Shown here: positions 1-6,343 of the stretch, piece by piece
Numbering within the stretch: the stretch's first letter is position 1
How the letters are laid out: every line of letters begins with the position of its first letter
NCBI GenBank assembly: GCA_003140785.1
Contig: PLKY01000049.1
Location: 8,509 to 25,300 of the forward strand
DNA length: 16,792 bases
Source of the DNA: Acidobacteriaceae bacterium
Lineage (GTDB): Bacteria > Acidobacteriota > Terriglobia > Terriglobales > Acidobacteriaceae
Direction: 5' to 3'
Notes under the pieces: generated by a model
Databases searched by the model: none
What the model was told of the DNA's origin: nothing
The model's input: only the letters and a program-made list of their open reading frames with translations
Position numbers and translations under genes: made by a program

Positions 1-127
1 TCTGCACTGAGTTGGCGGGAATGCCGGGGCGGACTTCCTTGATGATGCCGGCCTCGATTAGCACGTCGGCGCGTGCCGTGGAATCGGCGTTGACCACGGT
101 TCCGTTTTGGATGAGGACAGTAGGCAT
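1..127 (-). CDS. hydA: Dihydropyrimidinase (hydantoinase), N-terminal 42 codons, cut by left edge
   Basis: The reverse strand from ATG 127 reads MPTVLIQNGTVVNAD, then ADVLIEAGIIKEVRPG. This is the N-terminal beta-sandwich strand pattern of cyclic amidohydrolases of the dihydropyrimidinase/hydantoinase group. The metal-binding HxH motif would lie beyond the window edge, so the family call rests on this short stretch plus context. The family hydrolyses 5,6-dihydrouracil/dihydrothymine to N-carbamoyl-beta-amino acids. That is exactly the step between the PreTA dehydrogenase and the beta-ureidopropionase encoded upstream on the same strand, which strengthens the call. The gene is separated from preA by about 450 bases holding a repeat and a small gene, so it may have its own promoter. 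A 16-bp palindrome ends 4 nt before the start codon and covers the only SD-like bases (AGGT). Allantoinase is a less likely alternative because allB is present elsewhere in the window. Confidence 0.82.
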   Translation of the reverse strand, partial: MPTVLIQNGTVVNADSTARADVLIEAGIIKEVRPGIPANSVQ

Positions 128-131
128 CGGT

Positions 132-147
132 AGATTACCTGTAATCT
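132..147. promoter_or_regulatory. Perfect 16-bp palindrome over the ribosome-binding region of dihydropyrimidinase
   Basis: The sequence AGATTACCTGTAATCT is a perfect inverted repeat: arms of 7 bp around a 2-bp centre. It lies 4 bases upstream of the dihydropyrimidinase ATG (127, minus strand). In the sense orientation its centre reads ACAGGTAA, so the SD-like AGGT lies inside it. Its size and symmetry fit a dimeric repressor operator. As RNA it could also form a short hairpin that hides the SD. I cannot assign it to a regulator family, and no regulator gene is in the window. Confidence 0.5.
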
Positions 148-165
148 TTCACACGCACGAAAATT

Positions 166-348
166 CTAGAACCAATACTTATTCATCTCGCTTAAGAACT
201 CCGGCGATAGCTGGTCGAAATCCGGAAGAACTGAGTCAATTCCACAATGAGGACAAAGGGCACAGTTATCACCAGTCCACTCTATTATCTCAGTCGGTGA
301 GAATATTTCGAGGCAATAGAAGCATCCGACTTTATTACTCGCGAGCAC
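166..348 (-). CDS. Small double-CxxC (zinc-ribbon-like) protein of unknown function, possibly 5'-truncated
   Basis: The frame encodes 60 residues from GTG 348 with CFYC at 9-12 and CPHC at 32-35 (an extra Cys at 29), a spacing that suggests one bound zinc. The stretches GCFYCLEIFSPTEI and LCPHCGIDSVLPD resemble a small, widespread family usually annotated only as hypothetical or cytoplasmic protein, so I think it is coding. The start is uncertain. The frame stays open back to about 472, and residues just before the GTG (GNNHKER) look like the conserved N-terminal part of that family. No in-frame ATG, GTG or TTG exists further upstream, however. An AAGGAG precedes the GTG by only 3 bases, closer than normal. 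The gene may therefore be a 5'-truncated relic next to a repeat element. It sits between preA and dihydropyrimidinase but has no evident role in pyrimidine breakdown. Confidence 0.5.
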   Translation of the reverse strand: MLASNKVGCFYCLEIFSPTEIIEWTGDNCALCPHCGIDSVLPDFDQLSPEFLSEMNKYWF

Positions 349-498
349 TCGCTCCTTATGATTGTTACCCGGGCCGCAATTCCCGTGTGCTGATTTATAC
401 GGCTCTGGAATCGCCGTTTCATCAACTTTCGTTCGACTTCTGAGCGGGATAGGTCCGGCCCGATCCTGTTATATCTGGCCTCGCCAAAGCAATGCCAG

Positions 499-552
499 GG
501 GCTAAAGCCCAGCTCATTTCGTAGTCACTTTCGGCACGACTGAAGTCGTGCC
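499..552. repeat. REP-like intergenic element with two hairpins (acidobacterial type)
   Basis: Two inverted repeats lie close together. GGGCT/AGCCC spans 499-510 with an AA centre, and GGCACGACT/AGTCGTGCC spans 533-552 with a GA centre. The combination of a GGGCTAAAGCCC hairpin followed by a CGGCACGACTGAAGTCGTGCCCT-like palindrome is, from memory, a recurrent intergenic repeat in Acidobacteriota genomes. It lies 30 bases downstream of the preA stop codon, and its stems could stabilise or end the preA transcript. There is no T-run, so it is not a classical intrinsic terminator. No second copy is present in the window. Confidence 0.6.
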
Positions 553-581
553 CTGTTACAGAACAAGTTTGAGTATAAGAC

Positions 582-2003
582 TCATGATCTTTGCGGTTCA
601 GGTGCACAAGCCGCGCCGCGCGTGCGCTCTTCCCATGTCTCAGCAGCAACCCCAGAATCGACTCGGACCATCGTGATGCACTGGTCAACCGGACAGACGA
701 GCGAGCAGAGGTTGCAGCCCACGCATTCAGTTTCGTCCACGCGCGGAATGCGCTCAATCGGCGTCATGTAGGGCCCGTGCGTCGCGCTTGCAGCAGCCCG
801 CTCCTTGCGCGTCACTGGCGTCACGGTAATCGACGCGCGGCTGTGGGCTTCATTTTGTGCCGGAGTGGGATGCAATTCAACATGCCCATTCACTGGTCCG
901 GTAACGCGATCGAGATGAATGCATTGGTGTGCGCCATCCCAGCAGGCGATGTGGCAAAGATCGCAGCCGATGCATTTGGATTCATCGATACGCGCGACAA
1001 TCTTGTAGTTGAGATTGAGATGCTTCCAATCTGTGACACGATTGAGTGAGAGGCCGCGAAAATCTTCAATGCGATCGAACTTCTTGGAACGCATCCAGCT
1101 TTCGAGGCCCTCGGCCATATCCTCGACGATGCGATAACCGTAATGCATCACCGCTGTGCACACCTGCACGGTTCCGCAGCCAAGCAACATGAACTCCGCC
1201 GCGTCGCGCCATGTCTCGATGCCGCCGATGCCGGAAAGCGGAAGGGCCGATTCGGGATCGGCCATCACCTGCTGCACCATGTTCAACGCGATGGGCTTGA
1301 CGGCCGGGCCACAATAGCCGCCGTGCGAAGTCTTGCCGTCTACGTTTGGCCGAGGCACCAGGGTATCCAGATCGATGCCGGTTATCGAGTTGACCGTGTT
1401 GATCGCAGAAAGGCCGTCTGCGCCGCCTCGTTTGGCCGCGCGGGCTACGGCGCGAATATCCGTGATGTTTGGCGTCAGCTTGACGAGCACGGGAGTGCGC
1501 GCCTTCTCCTTGACCCACGCGGTGATCATCTCGGCATATTCGGGAACCTGACCAACTGCCGAACCCATCCCGCGCTCGCTCATTCCATGCGGGCAGCCAA
1601 AATTCAACTCAAGGCCGTCGGCTCCTGCATCTTCCGCGCGCGCCACGATCTCGTGCCAGGCTTCGCGAGTCGATGCCACCATCAGAGACGCAATGACTGC
1701 GTGATGGGGATAGCGCTTCTTGACTTCAGTCATTTCGCGCAGATTTGTATCGACGCTGCGATCGCTGATGAGCTCGATGTTATTGAAGCCCATGATGCGC
1801 AATCCATTCCAATCGGTGGCCGAGTAGCGCGAGCTGACATTGGTCACCGGTTCGCCGATGGTCTTCCAGACCGCACCGCCCCAGCCCGCGTCAAAGGCGC
1901 GCATGATCTGTTCTCCGCAATTGGTCGGCGGTGCGGAGGCAAGCCAGAAGGGATTCGGCGAGTTGATGCTGCCCGCAAATCCTCGCACACGAATGTCAGG
2001 CAT
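582..2003 (-). CDS. preA: NAD(P)-dependent dihydropyrimidine dehydrogenase, catalytic subunit PreA
   Basis: This 473-residue cytosolic subunit reduces uracil and thymine to their 5,6-dihydro forms with electrons from PreT. Residues 1-320 are an FMN-binding dihydroorotate-dehydrogenase-type barrel. It carries NFGCPHGMSERGMG (134-147), KLTPNITDI (175-183) and SGIGGIETW (257-265). Two 4Fe-4S motifs follow: C344/C347/C350/C354 and C427/C430/C433/C437. The linker between them is 72 residues, roughly 50 longer than I recall in E. coli PreA. The position of the mammalian catalytic Cys (GLACGQ) reads GSAVGQ, which as I recall is also the E. coli state. The ATG at 2003 overlaps the preT stop by 8 bases and has GGAGG 6 bases upstream, so it is preferred over the TTG at 2018, which would place that SD inside the coding region. 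Translation is probably coupled to preT. Confidence 0.94.
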   Translation of the reverse strand: MPDIRVRGFAGSINSPNPFWLASAPPTNCGEQIMRAFDAGWGGAVWKTIGEPVTNVSSRYSATDWNGLRIMGFNNIELISDRSVDTNLREMTEVKKRYPHHAVIASLMVASTREAWHEIVARAEDAGADGLELNFGCPHGMSERGMGSAVGQVPEYAEMITAWVKEKARTPVLVKLTPNITDIRAVARAAKRGGADGLSAINTVNSITGIDLDTLVPRPNVDGKTSHGGYCGPAVKPIALNMVQQVMADPESALPLSGIGGIETWRDAAEFMLLGCGTVQVCTAVMHYGYRIVEDMAEGLESWMRSKKFDRIEDFRGLSLNRVTDWKHLNLNYKIVARIDESKCIGCDLCHIACWDGAHQCIHLDRVTGPVNGHVELHPTPAQNEAHSRASITVTPVTRKERAAASATHGPYMTPIERIPRVDETECVGCNLCSLVCPVDQCITMVRVDSGVAAETWEERTRGAACAPEPQRS

Positions 2004-3324
2004 ACATGGCCTCCGCAATCGTTAACATGGCCAGCGCAGAGCGTTTTCCATCGGCCACCGCGTCCACAACTTCCCTGCCACCGTTCATGCAATCGCCGCC
2101 GGCAAAATAGCGCGGATTGCCGGTTTGCCCGGTCGCGCGGTCGGTCACAATCTGCCCGTCGCGGACATCTATCCGGCAGAAATCGCGCATCAGGTCCGTA
2201 ATTGGCGACTGGCCTATGGCGGGCACCACGAGGTGGCATGCAATAGTGAATTTGGAATCCGGAATCGGCACCAACTCCTTGTCGACCTCGCGTACCTGAA
2301 CGGTGTCGAGCAGAAGAACACCATGCGCGTCGGCACGGATGGCCATGGGCTGACGGTGCCATAGAAACTGCACACCCTCCACTTTGGAGTGTTCATATTC
2401 AGACTCAAACGCGGGAATTTCTCGCTCTCCACGGCGATAGAGCAGATAGACAGTCTCCGCACCCAGGCGTCGCGCCGCGTTGGCGGCATCGATAGCGGTA
2501 TTTCCTGCACCAACCACGACCACAGTTCCTGCCAATTCGCGAATGCGCCCGGTCTTATATCCGGCAATCAGTTCCAGGGCATTCATCACGCCTTCAGACT
2601 CTTCGCCGGGAATATTCAACTGCTGCATCGCGCCCAGGCCGAGACCGAGAAAAATGAAGTCGAATTCCGATTCAAGTTCCTTGAGATCTTCGGCAGTTTC
2701 AATGCCCGCTCCGAAGCGAAATTCGACGCCCATGCGGCGAATCATCTCAATTTCGCGCAGGCTCTCCGAGGCACGCAGCTTATACTCGGCCACGCCGTAC
2801 GTGTTCAGGCCACCGGGCAAGGCGCGGCGCTCGACGACCGTCGCTTTTGCGCCCTGGCGGCACAACTCCGCGGCGCACGCGAGAGACGCCGGGCCAGCGC
2901 CGATGCAGGCCACGCACACATGCCGGGAATTGCGCGGCGCGGTCTGCACATCTCCACCCGCATCGTGAAAAGCATCGATGGCATGGCGCTGCAACTGACC
3001 AATTCGGATGGGGTGGCGTCCTTGCTTATGCATCACGCAGGCACCTTCGCAGAGTATGTCGACGGGACACGCGCGAGAACAGCTCCCGCCCAGAATATTC
3101 GCGTCGAGAATGCGCATCGCCGAGCCGCGCAGATTGCCTGAGGCGATGCGCTTGATGAATCCCGGAACGTCGATGTGCGTGGGACAGGCCACGGTGCAAG
3201 GCGCGTCAAAACAATAGAGGCATCGATTGGCCTCGATCGTCGCAGCCTGCGGCGTCAGCGGCGGCTTCAGCTCGGTGAAGCGCTCACGCAGTTGTGGGTC
3301 ATCCGGTAGAGTCGTGATGCTCAT
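1996..3324 (-). CDS. preT: NAD(P)-dependent dihydropyrimidine dehydrogenase, flavoprotein subunit PreT
   Basis: This 442-residue protein is the electron-input subunit that oxidises NAD(P)H and passes electrons to PreA. It resembles the small subunit of glutamate synthase. The N-terminal domain has two cysteine groups for 4Fe-4S clusters: C35/C38/C43/C47 (CLYCFDAPCTVACP) and C82/C86/C92/C96 (CSRACPVDILCEGAC). An FAD-binding GAGPA follows at 142-146. The second nucleotide-binding segment has VVVGAGNTAIDAA, then YLLYRRGEREIPA, and the C-terminal GGDC flavin motif is present. The ATG at 3324 is preceded by AGAGGA at suitable spacing. The preT-preA junction overlaps, as expected for subunits made in equal amounts. 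The ureidopropionase gene ends 71 bases upstream on the same strand, so the set is probably co-transcribed. Confidence 0.94.
   Translation of the reverse strand: MSITTLPDDPQLRERFTELKPPLTPQAATIEANRCLYCFDAPCTVACPTHIDVPGFIKRIASGNLRGSAMRILDANILGGSCSRACPVDILCEGACVMHKQGRHPIRIGQLQRHAIDAFHDAGGDVQTAPRNSRHVCVACIGAGPASLACAAELCRQGAKATVVERRALPGGLNTYGVAEYKLRASESLREIEMIRRMGVEFRFGAGIETAEDLKELESEFDFIFLGLGLGAMQQLNIPGEESEGVMNALELIAGYKTGRIRELAGTVVVVGAGNTAIDAANAARRLGAETVYLLYRRGEREIPAFESEYEHSKVEGVQFLWHRQPMAIRADAHGVLLLDTVQVREVDKELVPIPDSKFTIACHLVVPAIGQSPITDLMRDFCRIDVRDGQIVTDRATGQTGNPRYFAGGDCMNGGREVVDAVADGKRSALAMLTIAEAMYA
2010..2014 (-). promoter_or_regulatory. Ribosome-binding site that fixes the preA start
   Basis: On the minus strand GGAGG lies 6 bases before ATG 2003, inside the 3' end of preT. 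The alternative TTG start at 2018 is upstream of this site and has nothing comparable, so the site decides for the ATG. Confidence 0.75.
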
Positions 3325-3395
3325 TCATTCCTCTGAAATCTGGCCCTCATCAGGTATCTTCTAAATGGCCGATGCCGTCTCATTGTGAAACCGCA

Positions 3396-4265
3396 TTACG
3401 AAGCGACCAGCGGCCCATATTGATCGGGCCTGCGATCGCGGAAGAATTGCCATGTGCGCCGCACTTCGGCGATCTCGTCGAGATCCAAATCGGCGGTCAA
3501 GACTTCGTCTTTGTCGCGTGAAGCCTGCGCAATAATTTGGCCGCGCGGATTAGCAAAGTAACTTGATCCGTAAAACTCGCCGATGTTCCACGGCGGCTCG
3601 GTGCCGACGCGATTAATGGCCGCAATGAAATAGCCGTTCGCCGCTGCGTGTGCCGGCTGCTCCAACTTCCATAGGTACTCGCTGAGTCCTGCAACGGTGG
3701 CCGACGGGTTGAACACGATTTCAGCTCCATTCAATCCGAGACAACGCGCTCCCTCGGGAAAATGGCGGTCATAGCAGATGTACACACCGATTTTGGCGAA
3801 GCCCAGATCGAAAACGGGATAACCAAGATTGCCCGGCCGGAAATAAAACTTCTCCCAGAAACCCGGCGCCACATGCGGAATATGGGTCTTGCGATATTTC
3901 CCCAGATAGGAGCCGTCGTTCTGGATCACCGCGGCCGTGTTGTAGAAAATCCCTTCCTGCTCGACTTCGTACACGGGGACGACCATCGCAACGCCAAGTT
4001 CCTTGGCCAGCGATTGCATGAGGGTGACGGTTGGGCCATCGGGAACGCGCTCCGTCGTCTCATACCATTTGACGGATTGCTCGGCGCAAAAGTATGGGCC
4101 GTTGAAGATCTCCTGGAGGCACACGATCTGCGCGCCCGCTTTTGCGGCCTCGCGGATCAGGCCGAGGTGCTTGTCGATCATTGCCTGTTTCTGCACGGCC
4201 AACGGCTCAGTGGCCGGCAGGGCGTTCGAGGCCTGGATGATGGAACAGCGGACTACACGGGGCAT
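3396..4265 (-). CDS. pydC: Beta-ureidopropionase (N-carbamoyl-beta-alanine amidohydrolase), nitrilase superfamily
   Basis: This 289-residue carbon-nitrogen hydrolase carries the full nitrilase triad: E52 (CLQEIF), K126 (KYRKTHIPH) and C164 (YICYDRHFPE). The segment NGAEIVFNPSATVAGLSEYL, followed by AINRVG and EFYGSSYFANPRG, closely resembles animal beta-ureidopropionase, which I recall having NGAEIIFNPSATIGELSESL. I therefore prefer this function over N-carbamoylputrescine amidase. The reaction converts N-carbamoyl-beta-alanine or its beta-aminoisobutyrate analogue to the free beta-amino acid, CO2 and ammonia. It is the last step of the reductive pyrimidine pathway, whose first enzymes are encoded just downstream. 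The start at ATG 4265 has GGGAG about 10 bases upstream. A 195-base gap separates it from guaD, so it may have its own promoter. Confidence 0.9.
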   Translation of the reverse strand: MPRVVRCSIIQASNALPATEPLAVQKQAMIDKHLGLIREAAKAGAQIVCLQEIFNGPYFCAEQSVKWYETTERVPDGPTVTLMQSLAKELGVAMVVPVYEVEQEGIFYNTAAVIQNDGSYLGKYRKTHIPHVAPGFWEKFYFRPGNLGYPVFDLGFAKIGVYICYDRHFPEGARCLGLNGAEIVFNPSATVAGLSEYLWKLEQPAHAAANGYFIAAINRVGTEPPWNIGEFYGSSYFANPRGQIIAQASRDKDEVLTADLDLDEIAEVRRTWQFFRDRRPDQYGPLVAS

Positions 4266-4301
4266 TTAGCGCCAACTCCCATCGAAGCTTATGAGTCTTT
4301 G

Positions 4302-4320
4302 ACGTTAATGCATCCAACGT
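4302..4320. promoter_or_regulatory. Weak inverted repeat upstream of the pyrimidine genes
   Basis: ACGTT (4302-4306) and AACGT (4316-4320) form a 5-bp inverted repeat with a 9-base spacer, 37 to 55 bases upstream of the ureidopropionase start. Its position would fit an operator. The arms are short enough to occur by chance, and I found no convincing -35/-10 pair nearby. The rest of the 4266-4460 gap shows no gene or terminator that I can support. Confidence 0.2.
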
Positions 4321-4460
4321 AGGATGGGCAATTGGTTTGTTCAGTGTTCGCGAGTGGTTGGCGTGGTTCGGCTGGAAGCCGTCGCGTCGATCCCTTGAAT
4401 GCGGACCTTGGTTGGAGGTGGGAGGGCGGGCCGATTCCGGCTTTAGTGCGTCGCTGGCGT

Positions 4461-4940
4461 TTAGTATTCGATTTTGTTCGTTGACTGAATCCATGCGGCA
4501 AAGCTGGCCCACGCTTCGTCGCCGAGCAGTTGCGTGGAAGGCAATTTGCGCTCGGGCGCGTCTTTGCGGAGTTCGGCATAGAGAAAGGCGTCGTCGAAGC
4601 CGGCTCGGGCGGCATCGGCGGCGCAGCAACCGAAATAAATCGAGTCGAGGCGTGCCCAGTACGCGGCGGCGAGACACATGGGACAGGGTTCGCAGCTTGT
4701 GTAGAGAGCGCAGCCGGCGAGCGTAAAAGTGCCCAGAGTTTTGCATGCCGCGCGGATGGCATTGACCTCGCCGTGAGCCGTCGGGTCGTGTGTTGTTGTC
4801 ACGGAGTTCGCGCCTTCGCCAACCACTTCGCGCCCGCGCACGATGACGGCAGCGAAAGGGCCGCCTTTGCCGGTGACGACATTCTCCGTGGCAAGCGCGA
4901 TGGCGCGCCGGAGGAACTCTGGATTTGGTAGGCTGGACAT
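4461..4940 (-). CDS. guaD: Guanine deaminase, cytidine-deaminase superfamily
   Basis: This 159-residue enzyme converts guanine to xanthine and ammonia, feeding the xanthine dehydrogenase encoded by the divergent operon. Zinc ligands are H56 (in AHGE), C86 and C89 (PCPMC), with E58 as proton shuttle. Conserved family segments are GGPFAAVIV, HDPTAHGEVNAIRAAC, LYTSCEPCPMCLAAAYWAR and AGFDDAFLY. The protein ends in NKIEY. As I recall, Bacillus subtilis GuaD ends in NKKEY, and its C-terminal tyrosine reaches the active site of the partner subunit, which supports guanine deaminase over tRNA adenosine deaminase or cytosine deaminase. The usual HAE reads HGE here, a small variation. The start is ATG 4940, with a weak GGAAGAG upstream. 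The gene is divergent from allB across 47 bases, which suggests joint control. Confidence 0.9.
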   Translation of the reverse strand: MSSLPNPEFLRRAIALATENVVTGKGGPFAAVIVRGREVVGEGANSVTTTHDPTAHGEVNAIRAACKTLGTFTLAGCALYTSCEPCPMCLAAAYWARLDSIYFGCCAADAARAGFDDAFLYAELRKDAPERKLPSTQLLGDEAWASFAAWIQSTNKIEY

Positions 4941-4987
4941 GAAGAACGGCTCTTCCCTGTTCCCGAACCGCGAAAGTTAAAGACAGT
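4941..4987. promoter_or_regulatory. 47-bp divergent intergenic region between guaD and allB
   Basis: The start codons of guaD (minus) and allB (plus) are only 47 bases apart. At least one promoter, and probably both, must extend into the opposing coding sequence. I see no clear sigma-70 -35/-10 pair and only weak SD-like sequences in the gap. The arrangement makes this the most likely control point for the whole purine half of the window. Confidence 0.45.
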
Positions 4988-6343
4988 ATGGCACAGGCCT
5001 TCCGGTCAACCCGAGTACTGACAGAACAGGGCCTGATGCCCGCGACACTCGTGGTTGAAGAGGGACGTTTCGCGGAGATCCGGGACGGCGCTGACAGTCT
5101 TCCGGCCGTCGACGTGCAGGATTTTGGCGATGCCGTGCTGCTTCCGGGACTGGTCGATTCGCACGTGCACATCAATGAGCCGGGCCGCACGGAGTGGGAG
5201 GGATTCTGGACTGCCACGCGGGCTGCAGCAGCCGGCGGTGTGACGACGCTGGTTGATATGCCCCTGAATTGCGTGCCGGAGACGGTCAATGTTGAAGCGC
5301 TCGAAGCCAAGCGCACCGCGGCTGGGGGAAAAACCTGGGTGGATTGGGCTGCGTGGGGTGGGGTTGTTCGCGAGAATGCGGAGTCACTAGAACCTCTGGT
5401 CAAAACTGGCGTGCCCGGATTCAAATGCTTCTTGATTCACTCCGGCATCGATGGGTTTACATGGGTTGATGAGACCGATTTGCGCGCGGCACTTGAAGAG
5501 CTGCGTGGGTCGGGATTGCCGCTGCTGGCGCACGCAGAGGTGTTCGGGCCGGTGAAAGATGCGACCGAAAGGCTCAATGCTTCGAATTTGGATTGGCGCA
5601 AGTATGCTACCTATTTGGCTTCCCGCCCTGACGAAGCTGAGATCGAAGCTATCGCTCTCCTTATTCGGCTCGCTGAAGAATTCCATACGCCCATTCACAT
5701 CGTGCATCTGTCGAGCGCGAAGGCATTGCCGCTATTGGCCGATGCGCGGAAGCGTGGTGCGCCAATCACCGTCGAGACTTGCACGCAGTACCTGCACTTT
5801 TGCGCAGAGGAGATTCCCGATGGCGCGACGGAGTTCAAGTGCGCGCCGCCGATTCGTGATCGGGCAAATCGCGAGGCCTTGTGGAAGGCGCTCGCGGAAG
5901 GCGTCATTGACTTCGTTGTGACTGACCACTCCCCTTGCCCGTCCGCGATGAAACATCGCGAAGAAGGGCGATGGGATCTCGCGTGGGGCGGCATTGCTAG
6001 CCTCGGTCTCGCGCTCCCGGTTCTCTGGACCGGAATGAGCGAACGCGGGCTGCCCCTGGAAAACATTGCCGAATGGATGGCCGCTGGACCGGCCCGGCTT
6101 GCAGGCCTCGATGGGAAAAAAGGCGCACTTGTTCCCGGTGCCGATGCAGATTTTGTCGTGTTTGATCCTGACTCCAAATGGACAGTCGCGCTTGAGGATT
6201 TGCACTTTCGCCACAAGATTTCTCCGTACATAGGAGTCGAATTGAGCGGGCGTGTCAACGAGACCTGGCTGCGCGGAGAACCTGTTTTTAGGAATGGCGA
6301 ATTCGTCGGCGAGCCGCGCGGCGGTGAGTTGGTGCGCCGATGA
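4988..6343 (+). CDS. allB: Allantoinase
   Basis: This 451-residue cyclic amidohydrolase opens the hydantoin ring of allantoin to give allantoate. The dinuclear metal site is complete: H59 and H61 (DSHVHINEPG), the carboxylated lysine K146 (GFKCFL), H182 (LLAHAE), H240 (VHLSS) and D313 (TDHSPC). HVHINEPGRTEWEGF and the Lys at 146 match allantoinases rather than dihydropyrimidinases, and the neighbouring allC and allE agree. Length is normal for the family. It is the first gene of the long plus-strand operon and its stop overlaps the allC start as ATGA. The ATG at 4988 is the first in frame and gives a normal N-terminus, although its ribosome-binding site is weak. Confidence 0.95.
   Translation: MAQAFRSTRVLTEQGLMPATLVVEEGRFAEIRDGADSLPAVDVQDFGDAVLLPGLVDSHVHINEPGRTEWEGFWTATRAAAAGGVTTLVDMPLNCVPETVNVEALEAKRTAAGGKTWVDWAAWGGVVRENAESLEPLVKTGVPGFKCFLIHSGIDGFTWVDETDLRAALEELRGSGLPLLAHAEVFGPVKDATERLNASNLDWRKYATYLASRPDEAEIEAIALLIRLAEEFHTPIHIVHLSSAKALPLLADARKRGAPITVETCTQYLHFCAEEIPDGATEFKCAPPIRDRANREALWKALAEGVIDFVVTDHSPCPSAMKHREEGRWDLAWGGIASLGLALPVLWTGMSERGLPLENIAEWMAAGPARLAGLDGKKGALVPGADADFVVFDPDSKWTVALEDLHFRHKISPYIGVELSGRVNETWLRGEPVFRNGEFVGEPRGGELVRR

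Noticed and set aside
12..443. Plus-strand open frame of 143 codons at the left end
   Set aside because: It is antisense to the dihydropyrimidinase start and the small CxxC gene, crosses the intergenic palindrome, and has no family-like sequence.
533..552. Intrinsic terminator for preA
   Set aside because: The hairpin is good but there is no T-run on either side in the required orientation, so I list it as a repeat element instead.
2004..2018. TTG start for preA five codons upstream
   Set aside because: It would place the strong GGAGG site inside the coding sequence. ATG 2003 is correctly spaced from that site.
1143..2201. Plus-strand open frame of 352 codons inside preA/preT
   Set aside because: It lies antisense to two clear genes. 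Its composition (rich in Arg, His, Ala) is that of a shadow frame in GC-rich coding DNA.
4207..5424. Minus-strand open frame of 405 codons spanning guaD and the allB start
   Set aside because: It overlaps guaD in another frame and allB in antisense, crosses two intergenic gaps and shows no motif.
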